DNA from: Maribellus sp. CM-23
Lineage (GTDB): Bacteria; Bacteroidota; Bacteroidia; Bacteroidales; Prolixibacteraceae
Direction of reading: 5' to 3'
DNA length: 64,000 nucleotides
Assembly: GCF_021354595.1 (NCBI RefSeq)
Contig: NZ_JADWYJ010000005.1
Location: 124,001 to 188,000 of the forward strand
Part shown: positions 23,464-33,249 of the stretch, piece by piece
How positions within the stretch are numbered: the stretch's first letter is position 1
How the letters are laid out: each line of letters starts with the position of its first letter
Made by a program: the position numbers and the translations under genes
Notes under the pieces: generated by a model
Databases searched by the model: none
What the model saw: only the letters and a program-made list of their open reading frames with translations
What the model was told of the DNA's origin: nothing

Positions 23464-26256
23464 ATGGATTTCAATATTTTTTATTCCAATGAATGGATTC
23501 AGATTGAGACAAAACTTGAGCAAGAACCAGATAGCAAAACAAAAGGTGATTTATTTGAATACTTTGCATATTTCTATTTGAAGTATTTTAAACACCTGTA
23601 TGATATTAACGAAATTTATTGTCCGGTCGTTGATGGTCGTCCTTTCCCCAGCAAGATTATTGAGAAGCTAAATTTGGAAGTTAAAGATTCCGGAGTTGAT
23701 GGCGTTTATATCACTAATAAAGGTGAATTCATTGCATGGCAAGCAAAATTTAGGGGTAAGAGAGTTCCTTTGACAGCACGAGAGCTCTCAACGTTTTGGG
23801 CTGAAGCGGAATATGCGGATTACAGGTTAATAATTTCAAATACTCGTAAATTACCAACAGTAGCTGGAAAGAAGTCAGGTCATTTAACAATTCTTGTTGA
23901 TCACTTTGAACGACTTGAGTCTGAGTTTTTCGACACACTTGCAAGATATTTCTTACAAGAAGAACAAGATATTTTAATAAAACGAAAACAACCCCGTGAT
24001 TATCAAGATAAAATTTTAGAAGACATCAGAGAAGGTTTTGCAAATTACAATAAGGGTAAAGTAATTGCGGCTTGTGGTATTGGTAAAACTTTAATCTCAC
24101 TATGGGCAACAGAAGAACAAAATGCACGAAAAGTAATTTTTTTTGCACCAAGCTTACAATTGATACGTCAGACTCTTGAAGAATGGTCTAAAGAGACCAT
24201 TAGAAACTTTAAATATTTATGCATTTGTAGTGATCAAAGCGTTGATACATCAGTTGACCAAAATAATATTTCACTTGATGAGATAGATATTCCCGTCACA
24301 ACAAATTCAGAAGACATTCTCCGATTTTTAAAATCAAATAATTCAGACAGACCGGTTTACATGTTCTGTACATATCAATCAGCAGAAGTTATTGCAGATG
24401 CTGTAAAAAAACATGGAGAATGGTATTTTGATTTAGCAATATTTGATGAAGCTCACAGAACGGCAGGATTTGGAGTTAATTCACAGTTCAGTTTGGCACT
24501 TAAAGATGAGAATATACCAGCTATAAAGAAGCTTTTTTTAACTGCAACAGAAAGATTGGTCAGACCATCATTTGCTAATTCTGCTATTGAAAAAGGAATA
24601 ATTGTCTATTCAATGAATGATGAACAAATTTATGGGAAAGTATTTCATCGATTAACGTTTGGTGAGGCTATAGAAAAAAGAATAATATCAGATTATCGAA
24701 TTGTATTATCAGGAATCAGTTCTTCAGAGTATGAAAGAATAATAAAGGATAATTTATACTTGGCGAATGAAACATCCCAAGAAGAAAAAATAGAAGCTGC
24801 TCAGAACATTTATAAAAGATTTATTTTGAGAAAAGCTCTCTTTGAAGTTGGTATTTTCAAAGTTATTTCTTTTCATTCAAAGATTAGTGATTCAAAGTTA
24901 TTTGCTAGAAAATTGGCTGAAGAGAATATTGCTGAACCAAACGTGAATGTTTATATAAACCATATTAATGGTAGTATGAGTGCTCAAGATAGAGCGATGA
25001 TAATAAAAGATTTTGAGGATGCTGATATTGGCGTGATTTCAAACGTAAGGTGTCTTACCGAGGGCGTAGATATTCCGTTAATCGATGGTGTATTTTTCTC
25101 TGATCCTAAAGGGTCAATGATAGATATTGTTCAAGCAGTTGGTCGAGCTTTAAGACAGAAATATGGAGAACAGTATAAAACTGCTTATATAATAATTCCC
25201 ATTTTATTAGATGATTCTTCAGATGAAATTATTTCAGGAGAGGGATTTGAAGCATTATATAATCTTATTCAAGCATTAAGGGATCAGGATTACGGCTTGG
25301 CGGAATGGATTGATACTATTAATGCAGCAGCTGTTAGAGGAAGGATAAAAAATGAGAAAAAATTGGGGAAGATTGAACTTTATATGCCAAAACATATTGA
25401 CTACGAAAAATTTCAGGATTCATTGATGTTGAAAATTGCAGATGTAAATAGAGACCCAACAGGAACAACTGGAATCGGAAGCAAACTAGGAAAAAAGGAA
25501 CGTAAAGGAAGTATTGTTCGTGTTTTTAAAACAATAATTGATTATAGATATGATACTTGCCAAAAAAGTTTGGTAGATCCAACCCTCTTATTAATGGATT
25601 CAGGGAAAAGTTATAATCCAAGCGAAATAAAAATAAATAACAATAATATCTCTCATTGCCGGCGATTAGGACTTATTAAAAAGTTAGATGCTTCATATCA
25701 ATTAACAGTAATTGGGCAACTGCTAAAATTAGGTAAGATTAGTTTTGATACGATTTTTAAAAACCAAATGCTGTTATTTCGTGAAGAGACCTCTGGTAAA
25801 ATAATTTATCCTTATAGAACGGCAATGAATTTTCTCAAAGAGCTAAAGTCAATTAATTACATACAATTCTTGTATGGACTTTATTCTATCCAATTTGATA
25901 ACGACAATCGTCCAAATTTAAATGAGGCTGTTCAAAATGCAGAAAAAATTCAAGCGAAATATCCAAATATTCATTTAACAAGTGAATCAAATAAAGCAAA
26001 GGTATTATCAGAACTTAATGAATTGTGTGATAGAGATTTTTCTTTCAATAATGTGTGGACTGATAGAACGACAGCAGGTAATCAGTTCCGGTATTTAATC
26101 AGACACCTAGAGCTTTTTGATGATTTGTTCGCTTTAAGAGATAAAAATATTACTATATTGCCCGGCTCTGAAAAGAAAATAGAAGCATTGTTGGCAAATA
26201 CTTCATCATTCTTAAATACACGGGATTACGGTAATAAAATTTGGATAGAAAGTTAA
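23464..26256 (+). CDS. Restriction nuclease-helicase (Mrr-like nuclease + SF2 motor)
   Basis: A 930-residue protein. The N-terminal ~165 residues resemble an Mrr-type restriction nuclease: KTKGDLFEYFAYFYLK, then DSGVDGVYI and FIAWQAKFRGK (about residues 75-96) giving the D...Q-x-K site. A superfamily 2 motor follows: Walker A AACGIGKTLIS (near 200), DEAH in IFDEAHRTAGF (near 326), and motif VI VQAVGRALRQ. The last 290 residues are unassigned and could couple to the methyltransferases. The stop overlaps the next start (TAATG). The layout matches the nuclease-motor half of type ISP enzymes (LlaBIII, LlaGI), but is a separate polypeptide. Confidence 0.85.
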   Translation: MDFNIFYSNEWIQIETKLEQEPDSKTKGDLFEYFAYFYLKYFKHLYDINEIYCPVVDGRPFPSKIIEKLNLEVKDSGVDGVYITNKGEFIAWQAKFRGKRVPLTARELSTFWAEAEYADYRLIISNTRKLPTVAGKKSGHLTILVDHFERLESEFFDTLARYFLQEEQDILIKRKQPRDYQDKILEDIREGFANYNKGKVIAACGIGKTLISLWATEEQNARKVIFFAPSLQLIRQTLEEWSKETIRNFKYLCICSDQSVDTSVDQNNISLDEIDIPVTTNSEDILRFLKSNNSDRPVYMFCTYQSAEVIADAVKKHGEWYFDLAIFDEAHRTAGFGVNSQFSLALKDENIPAIKKLFLTATERLVRPSFANSAIEKGIIVYSMNDEQIYGKVFHRLTFGEAIEKRIISDYRIVLSGISSSEYERIIKDNLYLANETSQEEKIEAAQNIYKRFILRKALFEVGIFKVISFHSKISDSKLFARKLAEENIAEPNVNVYINHINGSMSAQDRAMIIKDFEDADIGVISNVRCLTEGVDIPLIDGVFFSDPKGSMIDIVQAVGRALRQKYGEQYKTAYIIIPILLDDSSDEIISGEGFEALYNLIQALRDQDYGLAEWIDTINAAAVRGRIKNEKKLGKIELYMPKHIDYEKFQDSLMLKIADVNRDPTGTTGIGSKLGKKERKGSIVRVFKTIIDYRYDTCQKSLVDPTLLLMDSGKSYNPSEIKINNNNISHCRRLGLIKKLDASYQLTVIGQLLKLGKISFDTIFKNQMLLFREETSGKIIYPYRTAMNFLKELKSINYIQFLYGLYSIQFDNDNRPNLNEAVQNAEKIQAKYPNIHLTSESNKAKVLSELNELCDRDFSFNNVWTDRTTAGNQFRYLIRHLELFDDLFALRDKNITILPGSEKKIEALLANTSSFLNTRDYGNKIWIES

Positions 26257-28145
26257 TGAGTTTCAATTATTATAACAGAGACATAAGATCTCAAGGTCAT
26301 ACTCCAATATATAAAATGCATAAATACTTTGCGAGAAGACCTCACAATATTTTTCGAGAGCTATTAGAGCAATATTCAAAAGAGGGAGATATTATTTTTG
26401 ATCCATTTGGTGGCGGGGGAGTTTCGTTAGTAGAGGGATTAAGTATAGATCGTAGGATAATAATATCTGATATTAATCCAATTGCCGCTTTTATTCAGTT
26501 CAACCAAGTATCTCAAGTTGAAAAGGAACGATTTAAGGAAATTGTCAGAAAAGTTGAAAAATTAGCAAAAAAAGAATTTGGAGAATATTTTAAAAGTGAA
26601 TGTGAAAATTGTCATAACCCTGATGGTCATGTCAGGTGGTTTGAACATGCGTATATAGTAAAATGTCCTGTTTGTTTTGAAGAAACACTATTAGAGAATA
26701 CTTTAAAGGTAAAAGGGAAAAATAATAAACCCAAAAATGGTTTCTATACTTGTCAAAAGTGCAAGAATGAATTTAAAGCAGCAGAAACACCAAGAATAGG
26801 AAGTAAAATACTTTCAGTTAGGGTGAAATGTGATTCGTGTGGAACTCAGCAAAACAAAAAACCTAATACTATTGATTTTGAAAAATTTAATCATTTTGAG
26901 AAAAACTTTGAAAAATTAATTGATGACTTTAATTTAGAAATCCCATTTGATGTAATACCTGCTGCATGGGACCGACAACAAGAAGATTGTTTACATCGAA
27001 AAGGTTTTAAAAGATTTGTCGATTTATTCACTAAAAGGAATCTGATTGTAAGTGCATTTTTATATAAAGCTGTTGATTCCTTGCGGGATGAATTAACTTA
27101 TAACGAATATCAATATCTACTTTTTTTGATTAGTTCACTTATTCGTTATACTAATAATATGAGTTTTTCAACATCGACTTGGATGGATGGTAGGCCAGTA
27201 GCATGGGCTAAACATGCATATTGGACGCCGAATCAATTTATCGAAACAAATCCATTTGAATATTTAAAAAATAGAATAAAAGCATTTGACTCTGCAATTA
27301 GCGATAGAAAAAAAAGGTTCAAAGCAAAAAAAACACATTCCTTTTCCTTTAATGACGTAATTTATAATACTGCTGATTATTCAGTTATTGCAGAAGATTC
27401 AGGAGCCATACAGATACCAGCCAATTCAATTGATATGGTACTTACAGATCCACCCTATGGGAGTAATGTTCAATATGGTGAACTATGTGAATTTTGGAAT
27501 ATCTGGCTAAAAAATCGTTCTCCTTTTGCAAACATTGAAAATTCATTAGCAAATGAAGCGGTAGTACATAGAAAAACAAAAGACTCCAATTATTCAAAGG
27601 ATTTTGAAGATTATTATAAACTGCTTCACAAAGTTTTTTTAAACTGCCATAGAGTATTGAAAAATGAAGGAGTACTCGTTTACACTTTTAATAACAAAAA
27701 TATTCGTGCTTGGTATGCTGTAATTAAAGCCACAATTGATTCTGGATTCTACATTGAACCAGAAGGAATATTCTTTCAAGAAGGAATTGAGGCATATAGA
27801 GATACTGCCCATCTAAGATATGATGGTACACCACAGGGAGATTTTATTTATACGTTTAAAAAAGTAAATAAAAAAATTGATTTTAATCATGTAGGAGATT
27901 CTTTTGAAGATTGCTTAGAGAATACTTTAGAAGGTTTATCAAGATCAAAAAGACAATTATCATTTAATGAATTTTATATAAATCTCTTTTCATATTCCGT
28001 TCCTTGGCTAATCAGGCAGGTCTCTAATAACAAAGATTATAAACACATAGAAACGTTATTTTCAACAAGAAGCATCGAACATTTTTTGAACGAAAACAAG
28101 AGATTAGAAAAAAATGAAATTGGTTGGAAAATAAAAAAGTTATAG
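26256..28145 (+). CDS. DNA methyltransferase with DPPY motif and zinc ribbons
   Basis: A 629-residue SAM-dependent amino-methyltransferase. It opens with IYKMHKYFARRPHNIF and motif I IIFDPFGGGG (near residue 50), followed by SDINPIAA. A large insert carries at least three C-x-x-C pairs (CENC, CPVC, CQKC, CDSC; about residues 125-205), presumably zinc-binding and possibly for DNA recognition. The catalytic motif IV DPPYGSNVQYGE is near residue 397. This arrangement resembles the DUF1156-type methylases of defence loci. A TTG start 15 bases upstream exists, but the ATG sharing a base with the previous stop is the better choice. Confidence 0.85.
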   Translation: MSFNYYNRDIRSQGHTPIYKMHKYFARRPHNIFRELLEQYSKEGDIIFDPFGGGGVSLVEGLSIDRRIIISDINPIAAFIQFNQVSQVEKERFKEIVRKVEKLAKKEFGEYFKSECENCHNPDGHVRWFEHAYIVKCPVCFEETLLENTLKVKGKNNKPKNGFYTCQKCKNEFKAAETPRIGSKILSVRVKCDSCGTQQNKKPNTIDFEKFNHFEKNFEKLIDDFNLEIPFDVIPAAWDRQQEDCLHRKGFKRFVDLFTKRNLIVSAFLYKAVDSLRDELTYNEYQYLLFLISSLIRYTNNMSFSTSTWMDGRPVAWAKHAYWTPNQFIETNPFEYLKNRIKAFDSAISDRKKRFKAKKTHSFSFNDVIYNTADYSVIAEDSGAIQIPANSIDMVLTDPPYGSNVQYGELCEFWNIWLKNRSPFANIENSLANEAVVHRKTKDSNYSKDFEDYYKLLHKVFLNCHRVLKNEGVLVYTFNNKNIRAWYAVIKATIDSGFYIEPEGIFFQEGIEAYRDTAHLRYDGTPQGDFIYTFKKVNKKIDFNHVGDSFEDCLENTLEGLSRSKRQLSFNEFYINLFSYSVPWLIRQVSNNKDYKHIETLFSTRSIEHFLNENKRLEKNEIGWKIKKL

Positions 28146-29504
28146 ATGAGCGAGAACTATACTTGGACTAGGTTAAGTGATGTTTATTCGATTCCGGAGT
28201 TAACTTTAAATATAGAGAAGCTTGAAAAAGAATTTATAAATTATGATGAAACTTCTTTATTCTCTCAATTAGTAAATACATCACAATCAAACAAATTACC
28301 ATATCATAGTTGGATGAGATATAGAGAAGCTTATTCCGGTGATTTGGTAAAAGAACTTTTAAAGAGATTCCCAATAGATTTGAAAGATTTTGTAATTGAT
28401 CCAATGTGTGGTTCTGGTTCGACTATGGTTGCATGTAATGATTTAGGAATCAAATCAATTGGATTAGATGTGAATCCATACGCAATCTTATCTTCTAAAA
28501 TTAAATGTGCTTCTTTTGATCACAATCAATTAAAAAAAGTTAATGTAATCAAGGGTGAAATTATACATGATGCGAAATCGATAACAATCACTCCCAATGA
28601 ATTTGACACAGATATTGAAAAATACTTCAACCAAAGCAATTTTAGACAAGTAGTTGCACTAAAGCAAGTAGTAAATAATATTGAAGACCTTTGGTTAAAG
28701 GATTTCTTTCTTTTTGCACTTTTATCAATTTTAGAAAATTGTTCTAATCGAAAAAAAGATGGTAATGGTCTTGCAACAAGAGAAACAAAAGTGACTGACT
28801 GCTTTGCTCAGTTTGGAAATCAAATCAATAAAATGATTTCAGATATTACTAGTTATCCATATCCCAATGGTGATTTGTCTAAATCATTATTAGAAAGTGC
28901 AAAAGATCTAAATCATAAAAGATTATTCTCAAACTCGACAAAAAATGAGGTGGGTTCAATAATTTTTTCTCCACCATATGCTAATTCATTCGACTATTTT
29001 GAATCGTATAAAATGGAATTAATATTTGGAGAATGGTCAAGGGCTAACGAAATACACAATAATAGAAAAACATTAATCAGAAATTATAGATTGGGGTATG
29101 GCAAAGATCTTAATTCTAATTTTCCAATCGTTCAGCTACTTCGTGAAGAAATATGGAAAAAAATACCACTAAAAGAATCAAAAACAGGTAAAAGAGATGG
29201 TAGAACTAGGTTAGTTCCTAATATGCTTAGTGCATATTTTGAGGATATGGCAGTAGTCATAGAGAATTGTATGAACCTATTAAAAGCAAAAGGGTATCTG
29301 CATATTGTTGTGGATCAAAGTTCATATCTCGGTGTCCCTATACCTACTGATATCATTTTTGCCGAAATCGCACAAGAATTGGGATATAACAATATTCAAA
29401 TAATTAAATGTCGAAAAGCAAATACATCTGGACAACAATTAAAACAATTTCCATATTTAAAGCAACTTCTAAGGGAATCTATTGTATCTGTTCAAAAAAT
29501 CTAA
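28146..29504 (+). CDS. Second DNA methyltransferase with SPPY motif
   Basis: A 452-residue SAM-dependent DNA methyltransferase that starts at the base after the previous stop. Motif I is VIDPMCGSGSTMVA (near residue 84) followed by GLDVNPYA; motif IV is IIFSPPYANSFDYFE (near residue 274). SPPY is typical of N4-cytosine methylases and DPPY of N6-adenine ones, so the two enzymes of this operon may modify different bases or different strands. No separate specificity (HsdS-like) gene is present; each methyltransferase must carry its own target recognition. Third and last gene of the operon. Confidence 0.85.
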   Translation: MSENYTWTRLSDVYSIPELTLNIEKLEKEFINYDETSLFSQLVNTSQSNKLPYHSWMRYREAYSGDLVKELLKRFPIDLKDFVIDPMCGSGSTMVACNDLGIKSIGLDVNPYAILSSKIKCASFDHNQLKKVNVIKGEIIHDAKSITITPNEFDTDIEKYFNQSNFRQVVALKQVVNNIEDLWLKDFFLFALLSILENCSNRKKDGNGLATRETKVTDCFAQFGNQINKMISDITSYPYPNGDLSKSLLESAKDLNHKRLFSNSTKNEVGSIIFSPPYANSFDYFESYKMELIFGEWSRANEIHNNRKTLIRNYRLGYGKDLNSNFPIVQLLREEIWKKIPLKESKTGKRDGRTRLVPNMLSAYFEDMAVVIENCMNLLKAKGYLHIVVDQSSYLGVPIPTDIIFAEIAQELGYNNIQIIKCRKANTSGQQLKQFPYLKQLLRESIVSVQKI

Positions 29505-29542
29505 TTCATTCAAATTTCCCATTAGATTCGGGATCAAAGAAG

Positions 29543-29585
29543 CATCATGTAAATAACTCCTTCTACTAATTGAATGAAGTATAAG
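29543..29585 (-). repeat. Dispersed repeat, inverted copy after the restriction operon
   Basis: On the minus strand it begins CTTATACTTC and ends TTTACATGATG, matching the copy at 33201-33245 at both ends and in the middle (ATTxGTAxAAG). Confidence 0.55.
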
Positions 29586-29735
29586 TTGTATAATAGCTAT
29601 TGTCTCACTACTTGATTGTAACGAATTCCAATTTTTCTTGGAACGATGATTATTTAAATAGTTTCTAAATTACATTGGCTCGTTATTTATTGTTAATCAA
29701 TTCGTTATTTTAATGCCACCAAAATACGACACACG

Positions 29736-30365
29736 ATGAAACAACTAATCTTACTTAGCTTGATACTCTTTTCTATTAATGTCGGTGCTCAAACAGTTAT
29801 CACACTCAATTTTAATCAGCCACCTGAGTTTGGATTCATGATAGGTTTAACTGACACCACCATTGTACACGGTGACTCAATTATGCTAGGCCAAGACTTA
29901 ACAATCTATGGTGGATCCGGAGAATATTCTTTTTTCTGGACTCCCGGATCATCTTTAAGTGATTCAACAATTATGAATCCACATGCCAATCCAGAGGACA
30001 CAACAACTTATGAGTTAACCGTGGTTGATAATTATGGATGCAGCTTTTCTGTTAATTACACAGTCAACGTTAGAGCGTTTCCTGTTTCTGTTGATTTTGG
30101 GATAAAAGAATCCAACTCAATATTTGTGAAGTTATTTCCGAATCCCAACGATGGTAAGTTCAAAGTTGAGCTGAGTGGTAATCCACAAGATGAAATAAAC
30201 CTAATTATCATAGACAATATGGGTAGGATTATCCATAAGAAAGTCTTAAAGAATTTTACTGGGAATCAAATCGAGACAATGGAGATGACCTTACCTAGTG
30301 GGATGTATATGCTTTTGATCAAAACTGATAGTGATAAACTTCAAAGACAATTTATTATAAACTAA
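29736..30365 (+). CDS. Secreted T9SS substrate with Ig/PKD-like domain
   Basis: A 209-residue exported protein. Signal peptide at the N-terminus (LILLSLILFSINVGAQ), then a single PKD-like beta domain (IYGGSGEYSFFWTPGSSLSD ... TYELTVVDNYGCSFS) and a C-terminal type A T9SS sorting domain (VKLFPNPNDGKFKVEL ... GMYMLLIKTDSDKLQRQF). Likely displayed on or released from the cell surface. The following large gene starts 19 bases downstream, so the two form a surface-protein pair, perhaps an adhesin and its partner. Confidence 0.8.
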   Translation: MKQLILLSLILFSINVGAQTVITLNFNQPPEFGFMIGLTDTTIVHGDSIMLGQDLTIYGGSGEYSFFWTPGSSLSDSTIMNPHANPEDTTTYELTVVDNYGCSFSVNYTVNVRAFPVSVDFGIKESNSIFVKLFPNPNDGKFKVELSGNPQDEINLIIIDNMGRIIHKKVLKNFTGNQIETMEMTLPSGMYMLLIKTDSDKLQRQFIIN

Positions 30366-30384
30366 GCTCTCAAAATCTAAATTT

Positions 30385-33114
30385 ATGAAGGCCAATTTAA
30401 AAACAGTATCAACAATCATATTTTTTCTAATAGCCTTTGCATCTTCAGGTCAAACTGTATATACTAAAAATGATACAATTCAACTTGAACAAGATTCGGT
30501 AGTATTAAAAGTTAACAATCATAGAGGACAAATACAATGGCAGTATTCACGGGGGGCTTATGATTGGGAAAATATAGAAGGAGCGACAAACGATTCCTTA
30601 TTTATAGGAAAGATTGATAGTTCTGGCTTCTATCGTGCAAAAATTATTGACAATAATTGTAATCCTATTCTTTCGGATTCAACATATATTCTACGAAAAC
30701 TATCAAATGAAGAAGAATTTCAAATGATAGCCAATGCCGACGGTATTAATAATGACGTTATATTTTTTGCTCCAGATAGTACAACTACCCAAATCTCAAT
30801 TATAGATACAACAGGTACAAATGATATTGTAGAGATTCAAACGACTTTGAATTTGGATAGCATTAAAATAGGTTCACTTTTAGTGGATACTACTGGCATG
30901 GGTAAAATAATATATGTTACTGACTATGTTAAAGAAAAAAGTGGTGGAGATCTAATAAAGAAAATGATTGAAGGATTTCAGGTCGGAATTGATTTCTTAA
31001 TTACCGATGATACTCTTTCCTATTCTTCTCCGACTAACAGAACAAAGAACTGGTGGGATAATCAATTAAAACTTAACAATTCGGGAAAGGTAAAAAAAAT
31101 GGGTTTCAATTCTTACTTACAAGGAATGGAAGAAACCGTTGAAAAAGAATATCTTCAACTTGATTTTTCAAATACTGATTTATGGAATATTGAGGATGAT
31201 AATGGTCATCTTAATATCAGGATTGAAGAAGGATATTTAAAATACAATCCTTCAATAGATTTCTATGCGATATACAAACCAGCAGTTGTAGCAACAGCTG
31301 CAATAAGTCCCTATCTCCTTGATCTTTTGGGTGACTATCTATTAAAAGGTACTTTAGATAAATTGAAAGTAATAACTTATAATGATTTTGATCTTCGCTT
31401 AAAACTTAATATTGACGCGAATTTAACTCAAAATATTAATCCTGAACCAGTAAAGATCGCACAATATTGGTATGCTATTCCAGCTGGGCCAATACTTGTT
31501 TCTGTTAAGACAGAATTGGTTGCGAGGTTAGTTTTAGAATCCTCTGGAGATATTAATATACAACCAGACTATGAATTAAAAAAGAATTTAGTATTAGGGA
31601 TTAATGTAAATAAGCAAAATGAAGAATTTGAAAAAGAATTTATTCATGATCATTATGCGGATAAATCTTCCAGTATTTCTTATACAGGTAATTTTAATTT
31701 CAGCGAACGTCTTGAAATTGTTCCAAGTGTAGAAGTTTATATAATGGGATTAGTTGGTCTGAATGGAGAATTAATACCCTATCAAGAATTTAATTTTAAT
31801 GCATCAATCAGCAATGAACACCCATTAATTTTTGATACGTCTCTTGATATAGGTGTAGATGGTCATGCAAGTTTTGACATTTCTGCATTTCACTTTGATA
31901 AGGGAACATCAGAGTTATTTCGTGGAGAATGGGAAATCTCTAAAAGGAAGAACTTATATCATGCCCCGGCCAAGCTGAGTTATTATAGTGGCAATAATCA
32001 AACTGGACTTGCAAATACAACTTTATTAAATTCTTTAAAAACCAGAGTTTACGACAGTAATAATAACACAATTAATAATTTCCCTGTTTTTTATGACGTA
32101 ATTTCTGGTGGTGGAAGTATTGACTTAAACGTACCAAAAACAAATTCTTCTGGTATTGCAAGTGCAAACTGGACACTTGGGAATAGTGGTACTCAAAAAG
32201 TAATAGCCAGATTGACAAAAGCAGATGTTACACAAAAGGTAGCAGAAATAAATTTCAACGCAAATATTGATTATTCTTCATCACCAGTAGTTTCAACATC
32301 AGAAGCCTCTGAAATCTCTGAAACATCAGCAACTTTAAATGGAAATGTTTCTTCAGATGGTGGAAGCCCAATCACTCAGCGAGGATTTTATTGGAGTAGA
32401 ACAAATCAAAATCCTGATTCGGGAGATAATGTTGTAATTGTTAGTGGAACAACTGGCATTTATTCAAAAATGATATCTGGATTAGAATCCGGTATTACCT
32501 ATTATTTTAAAGCATTTGCAATTAATAGTAAGGGAATATCACTAGGAACAACCGTTGAATTCAATACGAATGAAGCAACGTCAGGAACATTTACAGATCC
32601 AAGGGATAATCATGTCTATAAATGGGTAAAAATAGGTGATCAAATTTGGTTTGCAGAAAATTTACAATACGGAAGCACTAGTGGGTCATATCCACAAGCC
32701 TATATCTATGGTGATCCTTCTATACATGGGTATTTATATACTGATAGAACAAAATATTGTCCAAGCGGATGGCATACTCCATCGGATTTAGAGTGGCAAC
32801 AACTGGAAAAAGATTTAGGAATGAGTGAAACTGAGGTCATCCTAGAAGGTTATAGAGGTGAAGGGATCGGTGATAAATTGAAGGACAGTACATCTTTTAA
32901 TGCCACATTAAGTGGATATAGAGTACATAATTCTACCAGTGGCTATTACTTAGGATTAAACGATGTAGGGAGATATTGGACAACTACGAGTGCTGGAATT
33001 AATGGAAATAGCGAATATTGGATACGTGAAATAAATGTGAATAACTCAATGATAAATAGAACGCATACAACCTATTGGAGAGGATACTGTATAAGATGTG
33101 TTAAAAACAAGTAA
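30385..33114 (+). CDS. Large surface protein with C-terminal FISUMP domain
   Basis: A 909-residue exported protein with a signal peptide (IIFFLIAFASSGQ). After a short beta domain (VVLKVNNHRGQIQWQYSRG) comes a long region of unknown fold. At about residues 635-730 is a fibronectin III-like module (EISETSATLNGNVSSDGG). The last ~180 residues are a Fibrobacter succinogenes major paralogous (FISUMP) domain (IGDQIWFAENLQYG ... KYCPSGWHTPSDLEWQQLE ... RYWTTTSAG ... GYCIRCVKNK). Such domains occur on lectin-like or adhesive surface proteins. No T9SS tail is visible, so it may rely on its neighbour. Confidence 0.8.
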   Translation: MKANLKTVSTIIFFLIAFASSGQTVYTKNDTIQLEQDSVVLKVNNHRGQIQWQYSRGAYDWENIEGATNDSLFIGKIDSSGFYRAKIIDNNCNPILSDSTYILRKLSNEEEFQMIANADGINNDVIFFAPDSTTTQISIIDTTGTNDIVEIQTTLNLDSIKIGSLLVDTTGMGKIIYVTDYVKEKSGGDLIKKMIEGFQVGIDFLITDDTLSYSSPTNRTKNWWDNQLKLNNSGKVKKMGFNSYLQGMEETVEKEYLQLDFSNTDLWNIEDDNGHLNIRIEEGYLKYNPSIDFYAIYKPAVVATAAISPYLLDLLGDYLLKGTLDKLKVITYNDFDLRLKLNIDANLTQNINPEPVKIAQYWYAIPAGPILVSVKTELVARLVLESSGDINIQPDYELKKNLVLGINVNKQNEEFEKEFIHDHYADKSSSISYTGNFNFSERLEIVPSVEVYIMGLVGLNGELIPYQEFNFNASISNEHPLIFDTSLDIGVDGHASFDISAFHFDKGTSELFRGEWEISKRKNLYHAPAKLSYYSGNNQTGLANTTLLNSLKTRVYDSNNNTINNFPVFYDVISGGGSIDLNVPKTNSSGIASANWTLGNSGTQKVIARLTKADVTQKVAEINFNANIDYSSSPVVSTSEASEISETSATLNGNVSSDGGSPITQRGFYWSRTNQNPDSGDNVVIVSGTTGIYSKMISGLESGITYYFKAFAINSKGISLGTTVEFNTNEATSGTFTDPRDNHVYKWVKIGDQIWFAENLQYGSTSGSYPQAYIYGDPSIHGYLYTDRTKYCPSGWHTPSDLEWQQLEKDLGMSETEVILEGYRGEGIGDKLKDSTSFNATLSGYRVHNSTSGYYLGLNDVGRYWTTTSAGINGNSEYWIREINVNNSMINRTHTTYWRGYCIRCVKNK

Positions 33115-33200
33115 CTAAAAGAACACTTGCATTTTTCAGTTCTAAAATTTTTTAATCGAAATAATTAAGAGGTTATTTTTGACAAAATAAGAACAGTAAT

Positions 33201-33245
33201 CTTATACTTCCTACCATTGTATAAGCTCCCGTAAATTACATGAAG
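33201..33245 (+). repeat. Dispersed repeat, full copy
   Basis: CTTATACTTCCTACCATTG at 33201-33219, then TATAAGCTCCCGTAAATTAC and ATGAAG. It contains an inverted CTTATAC/GTATAAG pair and the GTAAATTAC core. Confidence 0.6.
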
Positions 33246-33249
33246 ATTT

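Noticed and set aside
33115..33160. Terminator AGAAC...GTTCT after the FISUMP gene
   Set aside because: Only five base pairs with a 14-base loop; too weak to report as a feature, although the T-run after it is suggestive.
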